Shown one piece after another: positions 46,141 to 56,457 of a stretch of DNA of 64,000 bases; position 1 is the stretch's first letter, and every line of letters begins with the position of its first letter. The stretch spans positions 93,465,912 to 93,529,911 of the forward strand of contig CM043963.1 in NCBI GenBank assembly GCA_014529385.2, in the 5' to 3' direction. The notes under the pieces were generated by a model. That model saw only the letters and a list, made by a program, of their open reading frames with translations. It did no database searches and was not told the DNA's origin. The stretch comes from Adiantum capillus-veneris (lineage: Eukaryota; Streptophyta; Polypodiopsida; Polypodiales; Pteridaceae). A program made the position numbers and the translations under genes.

Positions 46141-46960
46141 TTGCATGACTTTGCCTCTTTCCTCAAAGATCCAAAAAATGATTCTTTCTCGAACGCTCGT
46201 GGTGAGAGACGGAAGCCCAAAATAGACTCGATGGCCTCTACACCAAGACTATGCACAATAGCCTCATCATGGGAGGTACAAATGGAAGAAGTGGATGCCA
46301 TGGGAGTGAAGCGTGCTAGGCACGAAAAGGCCTCTCAAATGGAGGAAAAGATGAAAGGAAAAGGAGAGTCTAGCATGCATGCGTCTAAGCCTCGGTGGAA
46401 GATCGACATCGTGGATTTTTTGATGGGTGTGTATGATAAACCATATGACCTAGTTCAAGATGTTTTGATGCAGGGTCCGAAAATAACATGGCCTCAAATA
46501 TTCCATCGTGCACCAAGAATGAGGAGACAATGGACGAAGATGGTAAGTACTAGAAGGTCAAGACCAAGGATAGTTGGTGCTATCTCTGGGAGGAATCTAG
46601 ACAACATCCTACCTATCATGGATGCCCACATCAAGGGGCAACACATCTCAAACATCTACATAGATGGTGGCACACAAATATGCGTCATGAGTGAGAAAAT
46701 GATGCACCATCTAGGCCTAGAAGTAAGTAGGCCGTCACCTTGCCAAGCTAAATGGAAAATAATATCAAAGTGAAGTGCGTAGGCATTGTGAATGTAGTCA
46801 AGGTGAAGGCATTCAACACGGAAGTGGAGGTAGACATTTTTGTCATGCCACACAAAGGGAGGGCTACCCTATCATTCTCAAAAGACCATGACTCATTGCT
46901 ATGGAGGCTAAGTAGGACTGGAGTATCGGAATGATACAAATGAAGGATGCTAAAGGGAAG
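46141..46960 (+). pseudogene. Tat-2 pre-protease linker and protease
   Basis: The ORF 46141-46773 has a basic linker, the block P-Y-D-L-V-Q-D-V-L.....ITWPQIFHRAPRMRRQWTKMVSTRR (compare Tat-1 at 26440-26560), then the protease start Y-I-D-G-G-T-Q-I-C-V-M. As in Tat-1, the Ser/Thr of the D-S/T-G motif is Gly. After a frameshift near 46755, NVVKVKAFNTEVEVDIFVM and GRATLSF give the rest. The I-L-G-R-P-W block is damaged. Confidence 0.83.
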
Positions 46961-46974
46961 ACCATATCTACGAC

Positions 46975-47340
46975 ATGAAGACTGGTAAGCAGCACAACAT
47001 GTTCTTGGAGGCATTGGAAGTTGAATTTACCAGTGACTCTTCGACCACCTCGGGAGAAGAGATGACAACAACTGAGGAGAGCAACAGTAGCATTGAAGTG
47101 ATGGAAGTCATCCTCAGATATCCAAAGAGATTGACACAGTCTGAAGCACCACCAGAAAACCAAGAGGGACCATCAGGTACGCAACCCTTGGTGGATACAA
47201 GTAGGTTACATTGGATGCTCTCCAGTGAGTTAGTTAGTGAAGAGAGAGAAGAGTACATCTCTATGCTGGTAACTTCACCACACTTTTCATTGATGGTTAT
47301 GACAAGATCACATGCATCACAGTGGTGCAACACCGCATAA
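46975..47340 (+). pseudogene. Tat-2 acidic protease-RT linker
   Basis: An open frame rich in Glu, Ser and Thr (SDSSTTSGEEMTTTEESNSS) corresponds to the acidic linker of Tat-1 at 27000-27130. It ends in the pre-RT region (SEEREEYISMLV, matching Tat-1 KEERGEFKCVL). Confidence 0.75.
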
Positions 47341-47960
47341 GACTAAAGGAAGGAAGTAAGATTGTGGTGCAAAAGCTCACAAGGCTTAAGGTAGTTCAGC
47401 AAGAGGCATTGCTCAAAGAGGTAAGGAATTTGCTACAGGCAGGTTTCATTTACCCCGTCAAAGACTCAGAGTGGGTCTCTCTAGTGGTGGTCATGCCAAA
47501 GAACAATGGTAAGTGGAGAGTTTGTGTAGACTACAAACCTCTCAATGCAACAACAAAGAGCATTTTCCCCTCCCATTCCAAGACGAGATTTTCAACAAGG
47601 GAGCAGGTCATGAGCACTACACAATATGTGATGGCTACTCAGGCTACTTCTAGATTAGCATTGCAGAAGAAGACCAAAAAAAGACAACCTTCATAACACC
47701 ATGAGGATGTTTTGCTTACGGAGTGATGTCTTTCGGCCTCACCAACGCTCCAGCCACATTCCAATGCTATGTAACTTTTGTCTGCCCGCCATACTTTGGT
47801 AAGTCAATACAAGTTTTCATAGATGATTTTTGCATCTACAGCTCTCGCTCTCTCCATTTGAGCAAGGTTTATGATGGCCTTGCTAGGCTGCAAACCTTGG
47901 GTGGCCAGCTTAATGTAGATTAGTGTCACATTGGTGAAAGCAAGGTCACTCTTCTTGGCC
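47322..47960 (+). pseudogene. Tat-2 reverse transcriptase
   Basis: EALLKEVRNLLQAGFIYPVKDSEW, VSLVVVMPKNNGKWRVCVDYKPLN and, after frameshifts near 47565, a D-G-Y-S-G-Y-F block, F-A-Y-G-V-M-S-F-G-L-T-N-A-P-A-T-F-Q and Q-V-F-I-D-D-F-C-I-Y-S-S. The catalytic box is F-I-D-D, as in Tat-1. Thumb sequence (ARLQTLGGQLNVD.CHIGESKVTLLGHVI) ends at about 47970. At least four stops or frameshifts are present. Confidence 0.87.
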
Positions 47961-48009
47961 ATGTAATTTAAACCAAAGGAATTGAGGCTGACGCAAGCAA
48001 GGATCAAGA

Positions 48010-48673
48010 TTTAGTATCTTTGTCATTACCCACAACAGCTAAGAAATTGGTCTCTTTCCTTCTCAAGGTAAGCTATTTGAGCAAGTTCATTCACTTGCTC
48101 TCTCAAGTGGTTCTCCCTTTATAACAAGTCACCCATTGAGAGGCCTTCCTATGGAGTGAAGAGAATGAGCAACAGTTTAGCGAAGTGAAAGAGATCCTGG
48201 CTTCACTTCCCACCATTGCACCCCCTAGATGGGACGAACCATTTTATGTTAACCCCAGTGTAGGAAGTGATACACTTGGAGCCATACTAATGCAGAAGGA
48301 CCCCCATACCTCTTTCATGCATCCTATCTACTTCTGTAGTCGTGTCATGACCCCATCAAAAAAAGGATTGACCACGCACATGGTGCTTGCATTGATGTTT
48401 TCCACTACAAAGTTCCGCTCTTATCTATTGCTTAGACCCTTTGTAATTCTGACAATGGAAGAAGTCTTTCCGTATGTAATGCAACACATGGATGTGTCAT
48501 CTAGAATCTCGAAGTGGATTGTTAGATTGCAGGAGTTTGATTACACTATGCAAGTGGAAAACTCCACCAGAGCTAGTCTAGCACGTATTCTTACTCATCA
48601 TCACTATGAGAAGAAGCTAAAGGTCAACCCAGAAGGCAAAGGAGTGACACCAATATATGGTGGAGGTTCCTAA
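48010..48673 (+). pseudogene. Tat-2 connection and Ty3-type RNase H
   Basis: LPTTAKKLVSFLLKVSYLSKFIHLLSQ is the thumb/connection block missing from Tat-1. The RNase H ORF (48185-48673) has W-D-E-P-F-Y-V-N-P-S-V-G-S-D-T-L-G-A-I-L-M-Q, HPIYFCSRVMTPSKKGLTTH, TKFRSYLLLRPF and ISKWIVRLQEFDY. Asn replaces the first catalytic Asp (V-N-P-S for V-D-A-S). Confidence 0.85.
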
Positions 48674-48689
48674 GCTAGAAGGAGCTCAC

Positions 48690-49085
48690 TCTCTTTTCTT
48701 TGATGGAGCTTACAAAAGGACATTGGACTAGGATGCAAATGGCATCGTCATTTTCAATGAGTAAAGGAAAAAGGTCTTTTCTATTGGGCAATTACTACAC
48801 TCCCACTCCAACAATGAAGCAGAGTACGTGGCCCTAATTCTTGGATTAGAACAATGTGTTTTGCAAGGAGTTCAACGCCTAAATGTGTTTGGCAATACCA
48901 TGCTCTTGATAAAGCAGATAAATGGCACTTGGGTTTGTAAACATCAGGTTTTTCTTGGCCAATTACACCAAGTTAAGGATTTTTTAAGAAAGTTTGAAGC
49001 AGTTCAATTATTTCATGTCCCTAGGGAAGAAAATCAAGAAGTAGATGCTCTAGCCAAGGAAAGAATACAAGATGTTCCCATATGA
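48690..49085 (+). pseudogene. Tat-2 second RNase H, archaeal type
   Basis: H-S-L-F-F-D-G-A-Y-K-R (catalytic Asp block, about 48692), NGIVIFNE, then S-N-N-E-A-E-Y-V-A-L-I-L-G-L, L-N-V-F-G-N-T-M-L-L-I-K-Q-I-N-G and F-H-V-P-R-E-E-N-Q-E-V-D-A-L-A-K. The G-D-S motif is G-N-T here. One TAG interrupts the start. The domain confirms Tat lineage. Confidence 0.88.
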
Positions 49086-49089
49086 GCAA

Positions 49090-49763
49090 TCAAAGTGAAG
49101 TTGCCCCTCTTTCAGGGTAGTGATGCTATGCCTGATATCATCAACTTCTTAGATATAGGAGAATGTCCTGAAGGGTAAACCAAGGGCCAAAAACAATGTC
49201 TTGTTTGAAAGGCAACAAGATACCACCTTATAAACAACACCTTGTACTGCAAGGGCAAAGACCATATTCTCAGGCGAGTGCCAATCTCCAGTGAAATCAT
49301 GGAGGTGATCTCAAGTTGCCATGATGGTGTTTGCGGCAGCCACTTTGCTCTAGATATTATTGGTAGGAAGATTCTACATGCAGGATTCTCTTGGCCTAGT
49401 CTGAATAGGGATGTGCATCAATGGTGTAAAACATGCAGAGGTTGTCAAGTATCCAGTGATCAAACGCTAACCTATGAGCCACATACTCCTATCATCTTAT
49501 ATGGCCCGTTTGAGAAGTGGGAATAGATGCAATTGGTCCTTTACCAAGGGCCCAATCGAGTAAACTGTACATTCTAGTTGGTGTAGACTACATGACCGGA
49601 TGGGCGGAAGTAGCATCAACCACACACATTACAACCCAAGAAATTGTGAAGTTCATACTTGAGCACATCTATTGCCATTTTGGTATACCTCTGGAGATAA
49701 TATCTGATAGAGGGCCAGGTTCTAGAGGCAACTTGGTGGGAGAACTGATGAAAGAGATTGCAT
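49090..49763 (+). pseudogene. Tat-2 integrase, truncated in the core
   Basis: The zinc-binding region has the first Cys/His group (C-H-D-G-V-C-G-S-H-F) and C-K-T-C-R-G-C in the ORF 49242-49526. The core ORF from 49517 reads G-I-D-A-I-G-P-L, VDYMTGWAEVA, HFGIPLEIISDRGPGS (the first two catalytic Asp residues) and stops matching integrase after ELMKEI at 49763. The glutamate block and C-terminus are lost. Its frame continues across the junction into zinc-knuckle sequence. Confidence 0.87.
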
Positions 49764-50050
49764 ACAATGCTGCAAAAAGCGAGGACACTTTCCGAAAGAT
49801 TGTCCTAAAAATCCTTTGAACAAGGGAAAAACCGTAGTAAACGTAGTCCAAGTGATGCCTAGTAGCTCATCAAAGAGTGAACCGATTGTTCCAATCAAGG
49901 TAATCACTAGAGCGCAGGCAAAGAAAAGAAACACAACTCCTCTGATGATTCGAAAAATACGCAAGTGTCTTCTCAAAGAATCAAAAGGAGCATAAGCAAA
50001 AGATATGAGATGAAAAAACAAAAACAACGGGTTGAAATCTAAGAGAAAGC
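49764..50050 (+). pseudogene. Gypsy-3 gag zinc knuckle and C-terminal tail
   Basis: C-I-Q-C-C-K-K-R-G-H-F-P-K-D-C-P (49764-49812) is a nucleocapsid knuckle with one extra residue in the first Cys pair. It continues in the same frame to V-I-T-R-A-Q-A-K-K-R (about 49900-49930), a Tat gag-end motif (TRAQA), followed by a basic segment. The capsid domain is absent because the element is cut right at the knuckle. Confidence 0.8.
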
Positions 50051-50907
50051 AAAAAAGCTAACCTAGGACAAGTTGAAAGAAACTGGCAAAGAATTCAAGG
50101 AAACAAGCGTGAAATTTGAGGATCCATTTTGGTTGATAAAATTTTTGAGCCTATTAATGCCGCCTTGGAAGCCTACCAAGCAGGGCTTAAAGCAGGCCAA
50201 AACATGGAAAACAAGTGGAAAAACTATCCATCTCCAGACATGGAAGCAGCTAAGCTGGAAGCTTATCAAAATTTGGTAAGAATCACGCAAGAAATGCTGG
50301 AAAAACAAAAACCCAAGCTTGAAAGTATTGCAAAACTTGAAGAGCTTGCGGTAGAAGAAACGAAAGTAACTTCCGATGTAGTGGGAGAACCCCACTTTGA
50401 AACAAATGAACCAGAGCTTATAGTGCTCGACAACGAAGATGCCTTAGACGGAATTCCATTCATAGAGGAAGACGGGCCAGGCCACTTATGGGAAAAAGTA
50501 AGAGAGATCAATGATGGGAGCCTAACTCTAAAGTCAGCTCTTATAGAGGAATTCTGGTTGGATAACCTACCTTCTGATATGAACATGGACTTACAATCCT
50601 TGTACGGGGATTGCAGATCGGAAGCTCAAGAATGTCGAAACCATTGACATTAAAAAAATTACCTTCTTACTTGGGACATAATGAAGATGAATCAATCGTG
50701 TGCAAGACCACTCAAGTAAAAAGAGCTGAACAGACCCTAGAAGTAGACAACATTCATTCAATCATGTCTACACCCATCCAACGCACTCTTACCTTGGGAG
50801 AACTGTTAAAACTCAGACCATACTTGTGGAATGATTTACAAAAAACCCTAGAGAAGGTGGGGATAACGGGATTAAATTTCGAAGAATTTAGGAAAATTGA
50901 AAAATGA
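50051..50907 (+). pseudogene. Gypsy-3 gag-protease linker
   Basis: The ORF 50129-50647 (172 codons) is helical and charged (FEPINAALEAYQAGLKAGQN, AKLEAYQNLVRI), with a later acidic stretch (EPELIVLDNEDALDGIPFIEEDGPG). The ORF 50611-50907 has TLTLGELLKLRPYLWNDLQK, the pre-protease block corresponding to ITWPQIF/ISWAQFV in Tat-1 and Tat-2. Frameshifts lie at about 50125 and 50640. Confidence 0.72.
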
Positions 50908-50939
50908 AATGGAAAACAAAGAGATTTGATCAGTTCCTA

Positions 50940-51426
50940 TGAACAAGGCCGGAGAATATTATGAAGGGGAAGAAGGAAACACCACCCTCCCAGTAAAATA
51001 TAATGACATTGAAACCATGGCGATACTGGACAGTGGAGCTGGCATAGCCATAGCGACTAAAGCAGTATGGGAATCCTGGGGACAGCCAGCCAAACTCGAA
51101 TGAAACTACAGTTGGTTGACGGACACATTGAGAGAACATTAGGGTTGCTTGAAAAAGTGATAGACAATTCTTGTAGAATTGAATATCAACACACTTTTGC
51201 CATAGTAGACTTTGGGAAAAAACTCAACTATGAAATCATATTGGGAAGGCCTTTCATGCAATATGTACAACTTATCCAAGATTGGGGAAACAACTATCTG
51301 TACTTGAAGCAAGTGGGATCTATAACAAGAGTCAATCTAAAAGATCACATGTATAGAGATGTCTTGAAAACACCCATCCAAGAGTTTGATTCAGTCTCTT
51401 TGGCTGAAACCAAACTCCCATACTAG
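50940..51426 (+). pseudogene. Gypsy-3 protease 1 (canonical position)
   Basis: The frame from about 50940 has LPVKYNDIETMAILDSGAGIA, i.e. the catalytic D-S-G-A, then IATKAVWESWG. A frameshift near 51085 moves to the ORF 51067-51426: LQLVDGHIERTLGLLE.V, F-A-I-V-D-F-G and Y-E-I-I-L-G-R-P-F-M. Fold elements are in retropepsin order and sit between gag and RT, as usual. Confidence 0.87.
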
Positions 51427-52259
51427 TTAAACAAAGACACTCCTATTTGGATGTGTGGAGCTTCAGAAAATGGAAGCTTAAGATGAGAAGAATGTATCCT
51501 AGAAAGGGACTGCACAGACGAAGCCTACGTACCTGAACCCTTTCCACAACATTTATTTGAGCCATATGAGTGGACTCAAATTTTAGTGACAATGGATGTA
51601 TGTGTAAATACGTCTATGCCTACTCGATTTTGCAATGAGGATGGCTACGATATAATTCCCATCCAAATGATTTCAATCCTCAACATTGAAAACGAAGATG
51701 AGGAACCCAAAGACTTAATGAAAGCTCAACAAGTCTTTTCAGACCTCTATTACGATGCAACTGATGAGTTAGATGAACACTCAGCTACCTCAGAAGATTC
51801 GGGGTCAAAAAAAGAGCATACGAGAGCTAAGTTAATCTTAAAAGGAGGGGCGGAAAAGTTTTTTGACTTCCCAAACCAGAAATCAAGAAGACAAAAGTGG
51901 TATAGACGAAAGAGAGACACCAAAATTGTGAAAACACGACCTATGCCAAGAGTCTCTAGTAAAGCACAATTCTTAATGCAGATAGATGCTAATGATTATG
52001 TCAAGGACAAAATAACTGGCAGATATCCTTCAAACAACAACTCAGAAATGTCTCAGACATCGAGAAAAACAAGGAAGGGTACTTAAGAAAAATCACAGGA
52101 TAAGAAACCACTCATGACCAGAGTCGAGCGATAAAGAAATATCAAGAGTTGAAAAAAGATCTAAAGGAGATATACACAACCGAAATGGAAACCACGGAAG
52201 AGGATGGTAAGGATGTAATGCATGTTCCATCCCATTACAAAAAGTATACTCTCTAAGAT
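51427..52259 (+). pseudogene. Gypsy-3 protease-RT linker
   Basis: The ORF 51586-52086 is acidic then basic (ENEDEEPKDLMKAQQVFSDL; SRRQKWYRRKRDTK) without a recognisable domain. Upstream (51427-51585) the frame is broken by stops. Confidence 0.65.
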
Positions 52260-53429
52260 TGGAAAATCATAGTTGAACGACCTATTAGGGAACTACGAAA
52301 ACAAGGCGACTCTTACAAAGGGCCGGAAAATGCTAGAAGGATAGACTTGGTTGAACCAGGAGAAGAGCCTAAACCGGCTTACATTGCGAATGACCTAGCA
52401 GAAGAAGAAGAAAAGCTTTTGCTGATCTTGTTAAAAGAATACCGAGATATCTTTGCTTGGTCTTACAAGGATCTCAAGGGTGTTGATCCAGAAATCTGTC
52501 AACATACTATATCCATGAGAGATGACGTGAAACCAAGTAGACAGAGACCATACACGTATAATAAAACATTTACCAAGAAAATAAAAGAAGAGATTGAAAA
52601 ACTGAAGGAAGCCCAATTCATTTACGGAATTGAATACACAGATTGGGTGTCTCCAATTGTGGTAGTACCCAAGAATAATGGAAAATTACGAGTGTGTGTT
52701 AATCTCAAAAAGGTGAATGCAGCTACCATCAGAGACAACTTTCCTCTTGCGATAACTGAGCATGTTTCAACGAGTTGCAGGAAAAGAAGCTTACAGCTTC
52801 TTAGATGGATTTTTGGGATACAATCAACTTTTGGTTGATCCAAAAGATCAGCATAAAACTGCTTTTGCAACAGAATGGGGTATATTTGCCTAGAGGGTTA
52901 TGCCATTTGGGTTAACTAATGCTCTAGCCACGTTTCAAAGGTTGATGAGCCATGCTTTCAAAGAGTATCTTAGGAAATTCTTAGAAGTATATATAGATGA
53001 TCTATGTGTACATTCATCAATTTGGGCTGATCATTTTGATCACCTCAAAAAAGGTATTCGAAAAATGTATACTTTATAGGATTTGCTTAGATCCTGAAAA
53101 AGTGCACATTCATGGGTAGACAAGGAAAAATTCTTGGACATATAGTGTCTAAAAATGGCATAGCTACTGATATTGAGAAGATTCATGTCATTGTAGATTT
53201 GCCTAGACCAACAATAGTCAAGGGAGTACAAGCCTTCATGGAGCATTGTGGATATTACCGACGGTTCATCTACATGTACACTATAATTGCAAAACCCATG
53301 TATAGCTTGATTACACACTTTGAATGGACTGAGGCCTGTGAAGAATCCTTCATGAAGCTTAAGCAAGCTCTCACCTCAGCTCCAATATTGAAAGCACCAA
53401 TTGGGATAAGGTATTCCATGTACATGTAG
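52260..53429 (+). pseudogene. Gypsy-3 reverse transcriptase
   Basis: Entry: V-E-R-P-I-R-E-L-R, then EYRDIFAWSYKDLKGVDPEI, Q-H-T-I-x-M-x-D-D-V-K-P, the I.KEEIEKLKEAQFIY block, WVSPIVVVPKNNGKLRVCVN, LKKVNAATIRDNFPL, a frameshift near 52775, YSFLDGFLGYNQ, QHKTAFATEWGIFA, RVMPFGLTNALATFQ and V-Y-I-D-D-L-C-V (the Y-x-D-D box, about 52990-53010). The thumb ORF 53112-53429 has KILGHIVSKNGIATD, VKGVQAFMEHCGYYRRFI. It is well preserved apart from frameshifts at about 52775 and 53060 and a stop in the FAYR block. Confidence 0.9.
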
Positions 53430-53798
53430 ATGCTTCTAATTTTGCTATCGGTCGTATACTAGCTCAACCAAGCGACAGGAAAATTGACTTTCCTATATCT
53501 TATGCTAGCCTGCAATTGAACATGGCCAAAAATAATTACACCACCACCAAAAGACAAGGATTAGGAATAATCTATGCCGTCAAAATGTATAGACATTACC
53601 TATTAGCCAACAAGTTTGTGTTCTTTGTGGACCACCAAGCTTTGTTGTATTTGGTCAACAAGCCATGCAGCACAGGGAGAATAGTGAGATGATTCATCAT
53701 TCTCCTCAAATTTGATTTCACTGTGGTTGTAAAAAAAGGCACTACAAATCAACGAGCCGATCATTTGTCAAGGATTTGTTTCAAGGGAGTCACCTAAA
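53412..53798 (+). pseudogene. Gypsy-3 RNase H
   Basis: The frame gives V-F-H-V-H-V-D-A-S-N-F-A-I-G-R-I-L-A-Q, D-F-P-I-S-Y-A-S-L, NNYTTTKRQGLGIIYAVK, YRHYLLANKFVFFVDHQALLYL and the KGTTNQRADHLSR end. These are the catalytic D-A-S, TxxE-like (T-T-K-R) and D-H blocks of the Ty3 RNase H. One stop interrupts it near 53690. The Glu of the usual T-x-x-E is Lys here. No archaeal-type second RNase H was seen. Confidence 0.87.
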
Positions 53799-53989
53799 TG
53801 GGTAGATGATGATTTACCAGATGCCTATTTGTTCCCCGTAGAAATGATACTCAAATGGTCAGAAAACATTGTGTCATTAATGACAATAGCTCAAGTGGAT
53901 TCACAAATACCACTTCCTATCACAATCGGATTAATTGCGCAATCGGCTATGTATCAATTACTAGCTGTAAGGCTATACAAAAGAAATTG

Positions 53990-54240
53990 AGACAGAGTAT
54001 TGCTCTTTTGCATTAACCCTAAAGAAAAAGAACAGTACCTAAGTCAAGAACATGTTACCATAGTAGGACTTCACTTTGTGGAAGACCAAACTATGCAACG
54101 AATCTTGAGACTTAGAGTATTTTGGCCGACTATGAGGAGAGATGTTAGATCTTTTGTAAAGGATTTTCCTCAATGTCAAAAACAAACACCCATTCCTCAT
54201 ATAACATTGTTTCAAATGTCAGTTGTTCCTAAGTGGAGTA
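53990..54240 (+). pseudogene. Gypsy-3 first HHCC-like module
   Basis: It lies within the ORF 54000-54539: an H-x5-H pair (E-H-V-T-I-V-G-L-H-F), then R-I-L-R-L-R-V-F-W-P-T-M-R-R-D-V-R-S-F-V and D-F-P-Q-C-Q. The first Cys of the expected C-x2-C is Phe. This looks like an integrase zinc-binding domain. A second, better-formed one follows about 95 residues later in the same ORF, so one is a duplication or a diverged partner. Confidence 0.7.
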
Positions 54241-55511
54241 ATTATCTGGTTACTTACTTATCAAGCCGAATATTTCCCGAGGATATGAGTAAACGCCGTC
54301 AAAGAGAAATTGAAACTGAAGCAAGAGACTATGCTCTTATTGAGAACCAATTGTATCGGAGAGGTAAAGATCAACATTTACGTCTTTGTGCAAATGAAAA
54401 CGAGTATATTCTGATTATAGAACAAGCACATGCTGGATTAGCTGGAGGTCACTTTTCTAGTGAGACCACCGCAAGAGCAATCTTGATTTCAAGCATATGG
54501 TGGCCAATACTTTTTGCAGATGCGAAAGAATATGTTTAAAGGTGTGATGCTTGTCACAACGAGCAAAAATGCCAACACGAGTAGATAGCATGCCCTTAAT
54601 ACCAATGATGGGGGCTAGAGCTTTTGCAAAATGGGGTATAGATTTTGTTGGACCAATACAGCCACGTGCTTATAGAACCCAAGGTCAATATATCATTGTA
54701 GCTATGGACTATTTGACCAAGTGGGCCGAGGCTAAAGCAACTCAAAAGAATGATGCCAGAACCATTGATGCATTCTTATATGAGTATGTATTCACAAGAT
54801 ATGGACTGCCAATAAAGATTGTTAGTGATCCCGGAACTCATTTCCTCAATGAGGTAATAGAGTATTTGCTTAATGAGTTTATGGTCATCCATAACAAATC
54901 AGCTCCCTATCACCCACAAGCAAACAGACAAGCTGAGCATACGAATATAATTCTTAGCTCGGTGCTGACTAAAGTGATTAGGAAGGACAGAATGGGAAAT
55001 GAATCTCCATGCTGCTCTATGGGCTTATCGAGTTTCATTCAAAATAGCTCTAAATGCTACACCCTTTAACCTTGTTTATGGTCTTGATGCCATACTTCCA
55101 ATAGAGTTTCTATTGCCGACATTAAGGGTAGCACAGAAACTTGAGTGGACTGGACTCGAAGATTTGGGAAAGCTAGACGAGCAAAGGCTAACTACTGTAG
55201 CTCATATCTATGCACAAAAGCGGAAGCAAAAACAATTTTTTGATTCCCACTTAATCACAAAAATCTTCAAGAAAGGGGACTTAGTTCTAGTCTATTCCCT
55301 TAAGCAACACATTTTGAAGGTTAAGAAAAAGGGAAACGGACCATTTATCATTGAATATGTATCTCCAAGTAGAGCAGTAAAATTGTCCACCCTAGATGGT
55401 GAACCAATGGCTAATTGGATTAGTGGGTGTCGTTTAAAGAAATACAATTTGCAACTAACTAATGATTTGCTAGAAAGAATGCATGCAGCCAAGAAAAGAA
55501 AGATCACATGA
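54240..55511 (+). pseudogene. Gypsy-3 integrase
   Basis: Zinc-binding domain: L-Y-R-R-G-K-D-Q, A-H-A-G-L-A-G-G-H-F and, after a stop at 54537, C-D-A-C-H. Core ORF 54551-55069: W-G-I-D-F-V-G-P-I, VAMDYLTKWAEAKA, Y-G-L-P-I-K-I-V-S-D-P-G-T-H-F, S-A-P-Y-H-P-Q-A-N-R-Q-A-E-H-T-N. These supply D, D and E; the usual N-G-x-x-E reads N-R-x-x-E. After a frameshift near 55000, the C-terminal ORF (54999-55511) has LWAYRVSFKIALNATPFNLVYGLDAI, then GDLVLVYS and GNGPFIIEYVSPSRAVKLST (the GPY/F-like module). Confidence 0.9.
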
Positions 55512-56058
55512 CAGCAGGTTATTGATGAAGCCCAAGAGGACGCTAGGCTTCGGGTACTCAAGTGGAAAGCTACTCTCAAGAATCAACAGATAGCGATTCC
55601 CATCAACACTTTGGAAATAGATAATCGACAATGGGAATTACCTAAATACACAGTTTCAACAGATGATGACTGGTTAGATGGAATGGACCTGCGCATCAAA
55701 GTACAACTCAACAATCATAGCACCAATGCTTTGGTCGACACATGAGCTAGAGTAAATGCAATCAGTTATTCCACATACAAGAAGGCTACAAGTCAAGCAT
55801 TGACGGGCAGGAATAGCGACAATCAAAGGATGCAACAAGAACCCAACTCCAACATTGGGAATAGTCAACTTGAACGTGATAGTACATGGATGTTCATGTC
55901 CTCATTAGTTTGTATGCTTGCCCTATGAACACATGAATGAGATGATGATTCTTGGAATTCCCTGGATGTGTACATACAAAGCAATACCAGATTGGGATAC
56001 AGATCAGCTAAAGCTATCACCTAAAGGAGGGCAACTCATTGTTCCAATTGCACCAAGC
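55512..56058 (+). pseudogene. Gypsy-3 second retropepsin domain downstream of integrase
   Basis: After integrase stops at 55511, a new coding stretch is recognisable. It has L-R-I-K-V-Q-L-N-N-H, then A-L-V-D-T-(stop)-A-R-V-N-A-I-S-Y at 55728-55766, where the Gly of the catalytic D-T-G-A is a TGA. After a frameshift near 55805, T-I-K-G-C-N, T-L-G-I-V-N-L-N-V-I-V-H-G, F-V-C-L-P-Y-E-H-M-N and M-M-I-L-G-I-P-W-M follow (about 55900-55965), with D-W-D-T-D-Q-L-K-L. Strand order, D-T-G-A, G-x-L-x-V and the I-L-G-x-x-W block are those of a full retropepsin of about 115 residues. It is distinct from protease 1 at 50940. Confidence 0.82.
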
Positions 56059-56457
56059 AAGGGGGAATGGAAAAGAAGTAATTAGCAGACCAAAACACGA
56101 AGTAGTCAATCTTCTCCATCCCCTCGACAATCAAATGCTACATGTAGCATGCAAGGAGTCAGGTAGATTTGGGTACCAAAAGCACAACTTAAGGATAAGA
56201 CGGTTCAAATCTGGGTGCCTAAAACTTCACTGACAAAACAAAAGAAGGTTCCAAGGGTTTGAACACAGAGACCAGCATCTCCGAGCAAGGAACCTAACAT
56301 GTAACTGGTTTGGAAGAAAAAGGAGCACTTATCTTCTCCACAACCCACGAAACCAGTTAATCAATGGCGAGTTAAGTCTCAACAGATTCCACCATACCAT
56401 GCAGCACCACGCTGACCAAACTACCAATGGCGAGAAAAAGCTCGACAACAGTCAAAA
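56059..56457 (+). pseudogene. Gypsy-3 post-integrase linker with repeated W-V-P-K and Q-W-R motifs
   Basis: Between stops the frames give two tandem I-W-V-P-K-x-x-L units (about 56168-56225), then N-Q-W-R-V-K-S-Q-Q and Y-Q-W-R-E-K-A-R-Q-Q (about 56355-56450). It is basic, Gln- and Pro-rich and probably disordered. No enzyme motif is present. Confidence 0.55.

Larger units (their letters stand above)
46141..49763 (+). mobile_element. Tat-2, gypsy fragment from pre-protease to integrase core
   Basis: It is colinear with Tat-1 from the pre-protease linker through protease, RT, Ty3 RNase H, archaeal-type RNase H and integrase. It lacks gag and LTRs on the left. On the right it ends within the integrase core after ISDRGPGS, where gag zinc-knuckle sequence of Gypsy-3 begins. 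Confidence 0.88.
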
